This document shows positions 1 to 11,292 of a DNA stretch of 64,000 nucleotides, in pieces. The position numbers and the translations under genes are program-made. How positions within the stretch are numbered: the stretch's first letter is position 1; each line of letters opens with the position of its first letter. The notes under the pieces were generated by a model. That model was not told the DNA's origin. It ran no database searches and saw nothing but the letters and a program-made list of their open reading frames with translations. The stretch covers positions 62,001 to 126,000 of the forward strand of contig NW_025892690.1 of the NCBI RefSeq assembly GCF_002878395.1, read 5' to 3'. This stretch comes from Capsicum annuum. Taxonomy: Eukaryota; Streptophyta; Magnoliopsida; Solanales; Solanaceae.

Positions 1-1236
1 GAAAGGGCCCCCGTGTGTGTTAGCCATACGAACTGAGAAAATTTTGAGGAAAAACAAAAGCCAACATGGTAAATAGCCATCCCAAATATAGATGTCAAGT
101 GTGTGTCAAGCACACGATCATATAGATCCCTAACACCGACAAATATGGTTTCAAGTGTTTGTCCCCCCGGGACTTACACCTTCATAGTGAGCTACACAAC
201 TACCTTTAAGACAAAATTAAAACACTTTGCACATAATTCCAACCAATAATCCAGGAGTAATTCATTAAGGCATTTACCACTTGATATCTTCATACCAATA
301 TGCTTTCAAGCTAATGTATTTAAGCCAAACCAATTCACATAATCAAATTGGACTCTCAAGTTCCATTAAAATCCAAAACAAGGCCATCCAAATCCATCTT
401 TTTATCCATTAATGCAATGCATTGAATTCAAAAGAAAGTTAAACCATGCAATTTTCCATCATAAATAGAATATTCATAAAATGGATTGAGGTCCATGCAT
501 TTCCAAGCCAAAATTCATTCAATTTGGGGAAACCCAAGTCCCCCGTTCCAACCATTTAAATAATGTGTCAATTAAGTCCCAAAAACATCAATTTAAGGCA
601 TGAATAATCAATTTAAAACATGGGACAAGTACTTCAATAAATAACAACCAAAACCCCTCAAACCAATTTCAAAACCCACAATTTAAATCACATGAAATCC
701 ATTCAATTAATTCCATAATGTAAAATTCAAGTTTAGGGAAGACAAACATGCTTGAAACACACAAGAAATTGAAGTTAATTTGAAGTTTGGAGCCCGAATG
801 ATGAATACATTGAGAAACCCTTGAATGTTCTTGGGTTTTGAGTTTTAAGAGAGAAAGGATGATTTTGATCTTTGAAAACTGAAGAAAAAAAAATCTTCTT
901 TAATGTTTAAAGGTTGTACACGGGGTAAGAAGACCAAAAGCCCCTCACCTAAAGTAAAAAAAATAAAACTAGATGATATTAACACACTGGCATGACACAT
1001 CATTATCCCGAGGTTATCCTCTGCCACACCGATATACCGTAGGTTAACCTTCGTGACACAGCCTTATAAAAGACCCTCAGTGCCTTAGGGTCCCAAAATG
1101 AGCCTGAACCCCTTCCAAAATTCCAAAACTTCCCCAAACACCCTTTAAACATCCCTATACACAATTCAAGTAAAAAATCGATATTATGTATGTAGCAAAT
1201 TCAAAAATAAAATCATTAAAGTTTTATGGGGTATCA
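1..1236 (-). mobile_element. Partial Ty3/gypsy-type LTR, related to element B LTR
   Basis: Bases about 140-330 align by eye with the minus-oriented LTR of element B (right arm 37450-37620): shared features include a GAGCTACACAACT block, a CCTTTAAG block and a TTTA-rich stretch in the same order. On the minus strand the putative LTR begins with TGATACCCCA at 1236. The other side of that point is a transposase remnant rather than a polypurine tract, so 1236 looks like an outer boundary. The rest of the element runs off the left edge. No LTR partner is visible in the window. Boundary and identity are inferred from similarity; divergence is high. Confidence 0.5.
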
Positions 1237-1504
1237 CTGGTGTCCTCCGCTCGTGTCTCAACCAAGACTACTTTTCCATCTCTAATTTTTATATATGTCT
1301 TCTTCCATACCTTTTCACGAGTGGGTGGTCTACTAAGATATGTTTTTGGCAAATAAAATAAACATAGTGAATCACAAGTGTATCAATAATTTGCTACCAA
1401 CTAAATGTACTAATAATTACCTATTTTCTCTTAGTTGTTCCCATGGACACTAAGCCGCATGTGTGTAATGAGCCACCCTTCTTGGACTTTTGAGCTGCCT
1501 TTGT
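1237..1504 (-). pseudogene. Plant transposase (Ptta/En-Spm type) C-terminal remnant
   Basis: On the minus strand, 1504-1421 reads as a 27-codon stretch rich in Lys and Gly containing KKGGSLHT, followed by an apparent intron with GT at its 5' end, then about 1333-1237 reads RPPTREKVWKKTY, IKIRDGK and on to a short acidic end. The order GGSLHT, then R-P-x-T-R-x-x-V-W, then K-x-x-DGK is what I recall for the C-terminal part of the plant transposase family (PF03004) found with CACTA/En-Spm elements. A TAG ends the first exon and the splice phase does not join cleanly, so it is a dead fragment. It is cut at 1236 by the LTR. Identification is from motif order only. Confidence 0.4.
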
Positions 1505-1938
1505 CTACGGTATTTTTAAACTTTGAAGACTGACAGTATATAATAAATTGATTTGAATAATCTGACCGAACCATCCAGGTGGTCGTTCGTTACTTCGAGC
1601 TTTAGAAAGCATGAGCGACAATAGAGAAGATTTCTTCTCTTTAAAATTACATTGAATAACCTGATCCTCAGAAAGACTCTATGTACAGCTTTTCTGCAAG
1701 CAAACTATATGGCTTTGAGAGTATAAGTAATTCAAATAAAAAATAATATGCATGTCAAAAAGTACACTCATTACTCAATGTGATTAACACTTGGAACACT
1801 TTGAAGTTCAGTCCAAACAGTTGTACTTTATAGATAGAAACTCTATAAATTTGGCTTCTGATAACTGAGTTACTAACATACTAGTTGATGTCAGCACTCT
1901 GCTATAATCAAAAGATAATAAACGCAATAGTTATATTA
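1505..1938. other. No gene seen; flank of element A
   Basis: No convincing coding signal. It may be the continuation (intron or upstream exon) of the transposase remnant just below it on the minus strand, but I could not trace a family motif. Its last bases TATTA precede the left LTR of element A. Confidence 0.4.
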
Positions 1939-4104
1939 TGTCACAACCCGAGTTGAGGCCCTGGTCGTGACGGGCATCCCGAACCATAAAGGCCCGAGCA
2001 CCCTTCCTATCTGGAAATCATATATATCATGCATATCTTATTGAGAAATATGGAAAATATAATAAGAAAGAAACATGGCCAATCTCTGAGTTCCACTGAA
2101 TAATATGAAATTAAGTTCATATTATTCAAAACGCATGAAATCAGTCTGTGAAATCTCTAACGAAATGAAAATCAATATCTTTTCTAAGCTGGGACAACGC
2201 CCCAGTTGGACCAAAAATAAAATAAAATAACAATGTTCTAAAAATAGGCCTTCCGAAATAAGGGAGGCTCACCAACTTCACACTTCTGTCTGACAAATCT
2301 ATGGCTTAGCGGGACCCCTGAATTGAGCCTTGGACCCTGAAATATAAGGGGTCAATACAAATGTACTAGTACACAGATCAATCCAAAATAATTTACTTTT
2401 ATATGTAACATAAGCGAGAGTATTTCATCAAGCGTTATGTATGGATTAATTTAAAACACATAGGCAATTCTCGAATAAACTTAAAGCGATTTTTTAGATG
2501 CATTTCCTTTATTTGTGTAACTTCTGAGCTAGGTGGTACACTCAACATATCTAAAAGTATCCCACGGGATATATGAGATCCGCCCTTAACTGGCGTCAAA
2601 GCCCCCAACCCAAGTTTGTCGCAAAGGTTGGAGTATTGAATGTGATATGCCACAGGGTACTAGGCCAACGTATAATCCCTCTTTGGAGACATAATAAACC
2701 CGTATCGGCAAAACATAGTTCTGGGCAATGAATCGTATGACTCATGCCTACTTCGGGTAACCACCTAACTCTCTTAGTGCCCATTTTTAGCCTGTTCTAA
2801 ACATGCATCTTTATGAATTCAAAATCTGAAATCTGAAATGAAATCTATTTTCTGTTCTGAGTTTATTATGGCCTTATCTGATTTGGTATTGTCATACCAT
2901 GACTTACGAGTCATATTTAAGCCATTCAATATCATATTACAGTCTTCTCTTTCAAAACATTGTGTTCATACCACCAAACTATTCAAACAGTATAAGAGAA
3001 TGAATATAGTGAAATTCATGAAAACTTAGGCAAAGATCCTCAATTTCAATTCACAAACACGTGGTGGTCAAGTATTCTTGTAACAAATCATGCAATTGCT
3101 CTCTTTAAATCATCATTTTAATTTATGTAATTAAGAAAATGTCCTCTCTTCAAGTCATCATCAAAATGAAGTCAATAAATAATTGTAAATATATTTATGT
3201 CATGCTTCTCAATATGCAATCGAATAACTCATAACGAGAGAGGGAGTATAAATCTTCATGCTCTCAAATCAAGGTTCAAAACACAAACCACATGTATACA
3301 TATATATGAACGAAAATTGAATTTAAGGGAAGGCCTCAAGACCAAAACATTATTATAAAAAATGTTTCATAATGCATAATTGTAAATGTAAATTCAAACC
3401 CTTTTGTAAGTTCATGATTTCTCAACATCTAAACATGATTAAAACGATTTCACCACGCCCATATAGTTTAGAAAAGCCTCACGTACCTTAGATTATTTAG
3501 TATGGAGAATGGAACCCAACTCTTGACTTGTCTTTTGGAAATTTTTGAACTTAAGAAGTGAATTCTTGGTCTTTGGGAGGGGAGTTAGGGTTTATTTATT
3601 GATAAATTTGAGTGTATTTGAGCATAATATGCCCTAACGATATTTTAATTTCATGTTATAGATGAGATATGATGAGGGAAAAGACTGAAATACCCATCCA
3701 AACCTAAAATTTATTAATGCGAATCGGGCACCCGACACGCTAACTGGCATGCCACATTAATCCCTCCAACGCGATAAGCTACGCGATGCATCGGTCTTGC
3801 CGACACAGTACCCAATGCGACGCGGCCATATCGCGTTAACATTCTATTTTCTAAATCCAAACATGCCTCAAACGTTGTCCAAAAAATCCCAAACTTCCCC
3901 GAGACACCCCCTTTACACCTTTGAACATGAATAAACTTTAAAATCTGCATCTCGAGGTCGGGAAGATCGATTTAGAAATCATAAAAGTTTAGGAGCTTTA
4001 AATATGGCTTATTCCTTTTGATACTTAGAAAATTTTTAGATAGTTAGCACTTTAATCATGCTATCAAGTGAGGTATTAAGTCAAGAATGCTACGGGGCAT
4101 TACA
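1939..4104 (-). repeat. Element A 3' LTR
   Basis: 2166 bases. On the minus strand it starts TGTAATGCCCC at 4104 and ends GGTTGTGACA at 1939. It matches 9177-11292 along its whole length with small indels. A CpG-rich patch at about 3769-3836 stands out against the AT-rich surroundings. The polypurine tract lies directly beyond 4104. Confidence 0.92.
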
Positions 4105-4120
4105 TTATCCCCCCTTTTAG
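4105..4120 (-). other. Element A polypurine tract
   Basis: Minus-strand CTAAAAGGGGGGATAA sits immediately upstream of the 3' LTR start, the expected position for the plus-strand DNA primer of an LTR retrotransposon. Confidence 0.85.
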
Positions 4121-4175
4121 CATTACCCTAATAACATTACATTATCATGACCCTAATGCTACGACTTCAAGCATA

Positions 4176-4913
4176 CTAAGGAAAAGATAAAGAGATTAGT
4201 ATACGATTTATACCTTCTATGTCATCATCTATAGTCTCAAAGAGGGTTGGGTATCTAGTTCGCATGTCATCTTCTGACTCCCAAGTAGCTTCCTTGGCTT
4301 TTTTATTCTTCCACAACACCTTAACCGAAACTATTTCCTTACTCCTTAGCTTCCTAACTTGGCAATCCAAAATAACAATAGGTTCTTCTTAATATGACAA
4401 GGAGCCTTTCACATTGATCTCTTCCAAAAGCAACACTAGAGAATGATCTGTAATGCACTTCTTCAACATGGACACATGGAATACTGGATGCACGGAAGCC
4501 AGGCTCGTGGGCAAATCTAACTCATAGGTAACCCCACTTATCCTTCTCACAATCTAGTACGGTCCTATGTAACGAGGATTGAGCTTCCTCTTTTTTCTAA
4601 ATCGCATGACTCCTTTCATGGTGGAGACTTTTAGAAACACCTGATCACCGACCTCAAATTCCAACTCCCTTCTCCTAACATCGAGATAGGATTTCTGGCG
4701 ACTCTGAGCTGTCTTAAGTCTTTCTTTAATGATATTCACCTTCTCCATTTCCTGATGAATTAGATCAGTCCCAAATAATTTGGTTTCACCCACTTCATAC
4801 CATCCAATTAGTGACCTACATCTCCTCTCATAAAGTACCTCAAAAGGAGCCATCTGAATACTGGAGTGGTAGCTATTGGTGTAGGCAAGTTCTATCAATG
4901 ACAAATGATCCAC
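4176..4913 (-). pseudogene. Element A integrase C-terminus and chromodomain
   Basis: The first part (4913-4554) is open for 119 codons and carries the integrase C-terminal hallmarks: an APFEVLYERRCRS block, VGETKLFG, and a GPY-type end (KLNPRYIGPY), which tethers integrase to chromatin and DNA. A TAG then interrupts. The frame continues with a SVHPVFHVSMLKKC linker, another TAA at about 4391, then a chromodomain read from about 4370 to 4240: aromatic and acidic positions appear in SVKVLWKNKKAKEATWE and the RYPTLFE tail. In chromoviruses this domain steers integration to marked heterochromatin. Stops separate the pieces, so no functional polypeptide is expected. Confidence 0.85.
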
Positions 4914-5595
4914 CCACTACCTATAAAGTTAATCACACAAACCCTCAATATATCCTTAAGGGTCTGAATGGTGCGTTCAACTTACCCATCAGTCTGAGGG
5001 TAGAAGGCGGTACTCAGGTTCACTTGGGTACCTAAATCCCTCTGAAAAGACCGCCAAAACTATTAAGAGAATTGCGTACCTCGATTGAATATAATGTATA
5101 CCAGTGCCCCATGTAAGCAAACTATTTCCTCAATGTACAGCTTGGCATAATCATCTCCTCAATAGTTAATCCTCACGAGCAGAAAGTGAGTTGACTTGGT
5201 CATCTGGTCTATAATCACCTAAGTGGAATCATATTGGTTTTGGGACCTCAAAATCCCCATGATGAAATCCATATTTATCATCTCCCATTTCCACATTAGC
5301 AAGAATATCTCTTGGAAAGTACTACCTAGCCTCAAATGTTCCACTTTGACTTGTTGACAAATCAAATACTTAGACACAAAGTTGGCAACATCTCTTTTTA
5401 TAATGTTCCACCAATAAATAGCCTTAGGGTCATGATATATTTTAGTAGAACCTTGGTGAAAATATACCTCAAAGTGTGAGCTTCATCGAGAATTCTTTCT
5501 CGCAACCCATCTACATCAAGCACACAAAGCCTACCTTGATACCTAAAAATCCTATCACCGTAAATTTCAAACTCCAGCACCTTCTGTTGACCCAC
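4914..5595 (-). pseudogene. Element A integrase zinc-binding domain and core, frameshifted
   Basis: The minus-strand frame 5595-5398 carries the linker and the start of the HHCC zinc domain (RILDEAHTLRY). After a frameshift, fragments of the zinc domain and catalytic core can be followed in other frames (an ICQQVKVEH block near 5345, a TKSTHFL block near 5180). The D,D35E residues cannot all be placed in one frame. The right-arm copy has the same breaks. Confidence 0.75.
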
Positions 5596-5607
5596 ATCAT
5601 TCTTAAT

Positions 5608-6356
5608 CTACAACAAGATTGGATCTTCGGCCTTCTTTTCCTTAATTTCAGCATATAGGGAAAATTTAGCTATCTCATGAAAAATTACTCCTTCATTTTT
5701 GGAATTCAGAAGTCGAACCCCCAGATTTGCAAGACGGTGAATATCTTTGACCATCTCCCTTTTTCCTTTCTCAACATGAGAAAGACTACCCATTTACAAC
5801 TTGTTGAGGGCGTCGGCCACCATATTTTCCTTGCTCGGATGATAGTACAGGATCATGTCATAATCCTTTACCAGTTCCAACCACCACATTTGTCTAAGAT
5901 TCAATTCTTTCTGCGTGAAAACATAATAAAAACTTTTGTGGTTAGTGAATATATCTATAGCACCCCATAAAGATAATGCCGCCAGATTTTAAGTGCAAAT
6001 ACCACGACTACTAACTCTAAGTCATGAGTGGGATAATTTTTTTTGTGTCCCTTCAAATGCATAGATGCACAAGCCACCACTTTACCATGTTGCATAAGCA
6101 CATACCCAAGTCTCACTCGAGATGCATCACAATACACAACAAAACCTTCTCTACCATTAGGGAGAGTCAGACCTGGTGTGGTAGTGAACTTATCTTTTAG
6201 TTTCTCAAAACTATTTTCACATGAGTCCGACCACAAGAACTTTACCTTTTTCTGAGTCAATTTGGTAAGGGGATTAGCTATGGAGGAAAAACTCTCTACA
6301 AATCTTCTGTAATACCCTGCCGAACCCAAGAAGCTCTGGATATCGGTTGGAGTCAT
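5608..6356 (-). pseudogene. Element A RNase H and RT connection domain
   Basis: 133 open codons on minus (6356-5955) begin in the RT thumb ([16 protein letters not shown]) and run into RNase H ([17 protein letters not shown], with the first catalytic Asp of the CDAS motif; then a [18 protein letters not shown] block). After a stop at 5955 the same family can be followed as FTNHKSFYYVF, QKELNLRQ, and a linker (5793-5608) leading to integrase. RNase H degrades the RNA template during reverse transcription. Frame breaks on both sides show decay. Confidence 0.85.
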
Positions 6357-7134
6357 GGGCCTGGGCCATTTTCTTATAACTCAACCTTTTGGGCGTCAAC
6401 TTTGATCCCCTCACTAGGAACAACGTGCTCGAAGAAAGCAATAACACTAAGCCAGAATTCACATTTAAAAACTTTACGTAAAACTCATGATCTTTGAGGG
6501 TATGGAGGATGATTCATAGGCGGTTAGCATGATCCTCCGCATTCTTAGAATAAACCAAGATGTCGTTAATAAATACTATGACGAATAGATCTAGAAACTG
6601 ACAAAATAGCCTATTCATTAGGTCCATGAAAGTTATGGGGGCATTAGTCAATTTGAAAGACATGGATAAAAATTCATAACGATCGTATCGAGTTTGGAAA
6701 GATTTTTTAGGAATACCATCCTCCCTAACCTTCAACTGATGATACCCCAAATGGAGGTCTATCTTGGAGAAATATTTGGCACCCTGAATTTGGTCAAACA
6801 AATCATCAATTCTAGAAAGAGGGTATTTATTTTTAACAGTGACCTTGTTCAGATGACTGTAGTCTATATACATATGGAGAGAGCCATCCTTCTTACGCAT
6901 GAAGAGCACTGGTGCAACCCAGGAAGAGACGCTAGTACTAATAAAGCCTATATCAAGATCTTTTAGTTGTTCTTTCAACTTTTTTAGTTCTGCAGGAGTC
7001 ATTTGGTATGGTGGAATTAAAATAGGAAGAGTGTCTGGCAACAAGTCAATACCGAAATCTATCTTCCTCTCAGGTGGGATCCTTGAGAGATCATTAGGAA
7101 AAACTTTTTGGAATTCATTAACTATAGGGACAAA
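6357..7134 (-). pseudogene. Element A reverse transcriptase with altered catalytic motif
   Basis: 176 open codons on minus (7044-6514). Recognisable RT blocks in order: [68 protein letters not shown], and the catalytic box at 6562-6573, which reads FIND where the family has FIDD or YVDD. The lost Asp binds the catalytic magnesium ion, so this copy should be inactive even without the frame breaks. The change GAC/GAT to AAC is a G-to-A transition. A frameshift near 6500 separates this part from the thumb. Confidence 0.9.
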
Positions 7135-7611
7135 CTAGAGAGAAGGATTTTCAGTATTAGAATCTTTTACCCGAATCATATGATACAGACAACCCTTAGA
7201 AATAAGTTTGCGAGCTTTGAGATAAGAGATGAATTTCCCCTTAGGTTTTAAAAAATACCCCTCCCACTCTATCACAGGTTTATTTAGAAAAAGAAAGGTG
7301 ACTTTTCGGGTTCTATAGTCTAGTATGGCATAACACGAGTGGAGCCAATTCATCCCTAAAATAGCATCAAAGTCATTCATATCAAGCTCTACTAGGTCTT
7401 CCATAGTATCCCAAGTACAAATGGACACAATATAGTTTCTATACACCCTCCTAGACACAATAGAGTCACCAACAGGGGTGGAATCAGAGAAAGGTTCTGA
7501 AATAACTTCAGGCTCAAACCCAAAATTGACTGCCACATACGACGTCAGATAAGACAATGTAGACCTAGGATCAAGTAACACATACACATTATGGGAGAAA
7601 ATTTGTAACAT
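7135..7611 (-). pseudogene. Element A aspartic protease
   Basis: 158 open codons on minus. The active-site region reads LLDPRSTLSYLTSYVA, whereas the family has D-x-G-S/T: the Gly after Asp-Pro is Arg here (codon AGG at 7564-7566, explained by G-to-A). Downstream are the VELDMNDFDAILGMNWL and LDYRTRKVTF blocks typical of plant gypsy proteases, and a KLISKGCLYHMIRV link to RT. The protease would cleave the Gag-Pol precursor. Confidence 0.87.
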
Positions 7612-8970
7612 ATTCGTGACTACATCTGGTGAAGCCTCTGTATCCTAGCAATTTGACAAAGCATACAATCAGTTGCGACCGCCCCCGGTAGCTAAAGTAG
7701 TACCCTTGGGTGGTAGTGGTGGGGCTGACGAATTTACTTGAGACTTAGCACCTTCAAAACTTCCTCTAGCAGATGGACAGTCTCTCTAAATATAACCTAG
7801 ATAGCCATAAGAATAGCACACTAACCTGCCAAACTGGCACTTCCCTAGATGATACTCCCATACGAGTCACAGGGGGAATATGACCTAGCAGGTTTAGTCA
7901 CACTCCCTTGCGACTGTATACTCTGAACTCTCGGTACATTATTAGGAAGAAAATAAGAAAATCGTTGATCACTTTGGGGCCTGGGCGCTGGGGCACTAGC
8001 TGATGACTGAGCGTTGCTCCAAAACTTTTTTTAGACCACCTATTACCCAATTACCACCTTGGTGCTGACTGTTTTTCTGATCTGTAGATCTGGCCCTCTT
8101 GGTCTGCTTGTCCTTCTCCCTTGCCTCTGCCATCCTTTTCTTCTACTCTTCTATCTATTACATATGAACGGACAACCCGGAGAAATCCATGTCTATATTC
8201 ATCATTGCTCCTTTGCATTCCAATATCAAATCATCCGAGAGACCGGATGCAAACTTCCTCATGTGAGCTTTCATGTTACCCGCCAATTCTGGAGCATAAC
8301 AGGATAACTAGTTGAATTTCAAGGTGTACTCCTTGACACTCATTTTCCCTTGTGTCAAATTCATGAATTATTCAGACTTTGACTCCCGCAATTCCTGAGA
8401 AAAGAAATGATCTAGAAAAGCATCCACAAACTCACCCTACACCGAGGGCTCAACATTTGTACCCTTAGAATCCCCCTATTCATTATACCACTGATTTTCC
8501 ACATCCTTAAGCTGATAGGCCACCAGTTCAACCCCTTTAACCTCATTCGCATGCAAAACCCTAAAAATTTTCTCCAGTTCGTCAATGAACCCATAGGGGT
8601 CCTCCTCAACCTTCATATCAGTAAATATAGGTGCGTTTAGCCTTATGAATTAGCCCATCCAGGTAACCTCAGATGAACCAGACACAGACCACATATCTTC
8701 AAACCATCAGTTCTGAGAAGCCACCAACTGGGCTATCATATTCATAGACTGTCAGAACTCAGCATTAGATACTTCTCTCGAGGGAGGTGGAGTACGATTA
8801 GCTCCGGACCGAGGAGACTTGGGTGCTCTAGGTGGACTAGTCTAAACAGAAGGGACTCTTGGAGTAGCAACAAACTCTAGAATATGAGCTCTATTATGGG
8901 TCCGCATCCCATGGATAGGGCATACATCCTCAGCTAGGGCATTCTATTCATTGGATGGATAGGGAGGCAT
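7612..8970 (-). pseudogene. Element A gag, many stops
   Basis: Translation from ATG at 8970 begins MPPYPSNE and meets a stop at once. Past it the retrotransposon gag core is clear: DPYGFIDELEKIFRVLHANE, VAYQLKDVENQWYNE, DAFLDHFFSQELRES, MSVKEYTLKFN, MRKFASGLSDDLILECK. At about 7786-7870 a degenerate zinc knuckle (CYSYGYLGYI, stop, RDCP) follows. At least ten in-frame stops, mostly TAG, interrupt it. Gag forms the virus-like particle that packages the element RNA. Confidence 0.8.
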
Positions 8971-9160
8971 GATAACTTTGTGAAATATAGGAAATCATTG
9001 ATTAGAGTACATACAGACTCTATAGCATAAATAAGTCATAAAAAAGAGAGGCATTCCTAAATGCCTTATAACCCCTGGCTTATAAGAGTGGCGCACTACG
9101 CACCCATAAATAGAGCTCTACCCGACGTGATTTTACAGACACCCTGGGACCATAAACCAT

Positions 9161-9172
9161 CCTTTGATACCA
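9161..9172 (-). other. Element A primer binding site (tRNA-Met)
   Basis: Minus-strand TGGTATCAAAGG, four bases inside the 5' LTR, matches the initiator tRNA-Met-type site TGGTATCAGAGC at 9 of its first 11 bases or better by eye. It marks the inner edge of the 5' LTR. Confidence 0.82.
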
Positions 9173-9176
9173 AGTT

Positions 9177-11292
9177 TGTCATCAGCCAAGCCGAGGCCCT
9201 AGCTGCGATGGGCATCCCAAACCATGAAGGCCCGAGCGCCCTTCTTATCTGGAAATCATGTACATCATTCATATCTTATTAAGAAATACGGAAAATATAA
9301 TAAGATGGAAACATGGTCAATCTCTGAGTTCCAATGAATAATATGAAATTAAGTTCATAACATTCAAAATACAAGACACTAGTCTGCAAAATCTCCAATA
9401 ATATGAAAATCAACATCTTAAGTGAGGACAATACCCCCAGTCAGACCAAAAACAAAATGAAATAACAATGTTCTAAAGACAAACCTTCTGAAATAAGGGA
9501 GTCTCACCAACTGCACACTTCTGTTTGACAAATCTATAGCTTAGAGGGACCTCTGGACTGAGCCTTGGACCCTGAAATACTGGGGATCAATACAACTATA
9601 CTGGTGCGCAAAGCAATCCAAAATAATGTACTTTTATATGTAACATAAGTGAGAGTATTTCATAAAGCGTTATGCATGGAGTAATTCAAAACACACGGGC
9701 AATTCTCAAATGATCTTAAAGGGATTTTGTAGATACAATTCCTTTATTTCTGTTACTTCTGAGCTAGGTGGAATGCCCTACATATTTTGAAAGTATCCCA
9801 CTGGATATATGGGATCTGCCCTTAACTCGGCGGCCAAGCCCCCAACCCAAGTTTGCCGCAAGGGTTGGAGTATCTGAATCTAATATGCTGCAGGGCAGTA
9901 GGCAAGCGTATAATCTCTCTTTAGAGACATAATAAACCCATATCGGTAAAACACGATTTCAAGCAATGAATCATATGACTCATGCCTACTTCGGTAACCA
10001 CCTAACTCTCTTAGTGCCCATTTTTAGCTTGTTCTAAATATGCATCTTTCTGAATTCAAAATCTGAAATAAAATCTGTATTATGTTCTGAGTTTATTATG
10101 GCCTTATCTGATTTGGTATCGTCGTATCAAGACTTGCAAGTCATATCTAAGCCATTCAATATCATATTACGGTTTTCTCTTTCAAAACATTGTGTTCATA
10201 CCACCAAACTAGGATGCATATAGTGAAATTCATGAAAACTTAGGCAGAGATCCTCAATTTCAATTCATAAACACGTAGTGGTCAAGTATTCTTGTAACAA
10301 ATCATGCAATTGCTTTCTTTAAATCATTACTGTCATTTATGTAATTAAGAAAACGCCCTCTCTTCAAGTCATCATCAAAATCAAGTCAACACATAATTGT
10401 AAAGACATTTATGTCATACTTCTCAACATGCAATCGAATAATTCATAATGAGAGAGGGATCATAAATCTTCATGATCTCAAATCAAGTTTCAAAACTCAA
10501 ACCACATGTATACATATATATGAACGAAAATTAAACTTATTCTCTCAAAAGGTTTCATAATGCATAATTGTAAATGTAAATTCAAACCCCTTTGTAAGTT
10601 CATGATTTCTCAACATCTAAACATGATTAAAACGATTTCACCATGCCCATATAGTTTAGAAAAGCCCCACGTACCTTAGATTACTTAGTTTGGAGAATGG
10701 AACCCAACTCTTGACTTGTCTTTTGGAAATTCTTGAACTTAAGAGGTGAATTCTTGGTCTTTGGAAGGGGATTTAGGGTTTGTTTCTTGATAAATTTGAG
10801 TGGATTTGAGCATAATATGCCCTTAAGACGTTTTAATTTTGTGTTATGACTAAGATATGACAAGGGAAAAGACTGAAATAACCTCCCAAACCCAGAATTT
10901 ATTAATGCGAATTGGGCACCCAATGCGTTTCCTAACGCGCAACATCTGTCCCTCCGACGCGATAAGCAATGCGACGCGTTGATCCTGCCGACGCGCTACC
11001 CGACGTGATACGGCCATATCGCGTTAACGTTTTGTTTTTAAAATCTAAACACGCCTCAAACGTCGTTAGAAAAATCGCAAACTTCCCCAAGACACGCCCT
11101 TTACACCCCTGAACATGAATCAACTTAAAAATCCGTATCTCGAGGTCGGGAAGATCGATTTAGAAATCATAAAAGTTTAGGAGCTTAAAATATGGCTAAG
11201 TCTTTTTGACATTTAGAATATTTTCAAATAGTTGGCTCTTTAAGAATGCTACCAAGTGAGGTATTAAGTCAAGAATGCTATGGGACATTACA
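9177..11292 (-). repeat. Element A 5' LTR
   Basis: 2116 bases, 50 shorter than its partner. On minus it starts TGTAATGTCCCATAGC at 11292 and ends GGCTGATGACA at 9177. The CpG-rich patch (about 10957-11026) is present with CpG sites that differ from the 3' LTR mainly as CG against CA or TG. Confidence 0.92.

Larger units (their letters stand above)
1939..11292 (-). mobile_element. Element A: full-length Ty3/gypsy chromovirus, non-functional
   Basis: A 9354-base LTR retrotransposon read on the minus strand. It has two LTRs with TG...CA ends, a tRNA-Met primer site just inside the 5' LTR, then gag, protease, RT, RNase H, integrase and a C-terminal chromodomain, and a polypurine tract against the 3' LTR. 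The domain order PR-RT-RH-IN puts it in Ty3/gypsy, and the chromodomain in the chromovirus branch (Tekay/Del-like by resemblance). Flanks are TATTA (1934-1938) and GATTA (11293-11297), a 4-of-5 match consistent with an eroded 5-base target-site duplication. Every domain carries stops or frameshifts. LTRs differ at about 17 of 128 positions in one hand-aligned stretch (2232-2360 against 9468-9596), so the insertion is old. Confidence 0.93.

Noticed and set aside
3714..3950. ORF in the element A LTR (mirror 61381-61617; similar at 10932-11123)
   Set aside because: Open only because of the CpG-rich LTR patch; it lies in the LTR and has no known protein family.
9061..9282. 73-codon ORF over the 5' LTR edge of element A
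   Set aside because: It spans the primer site and LTR end on the strand opposite to the element, so it is not a gene.
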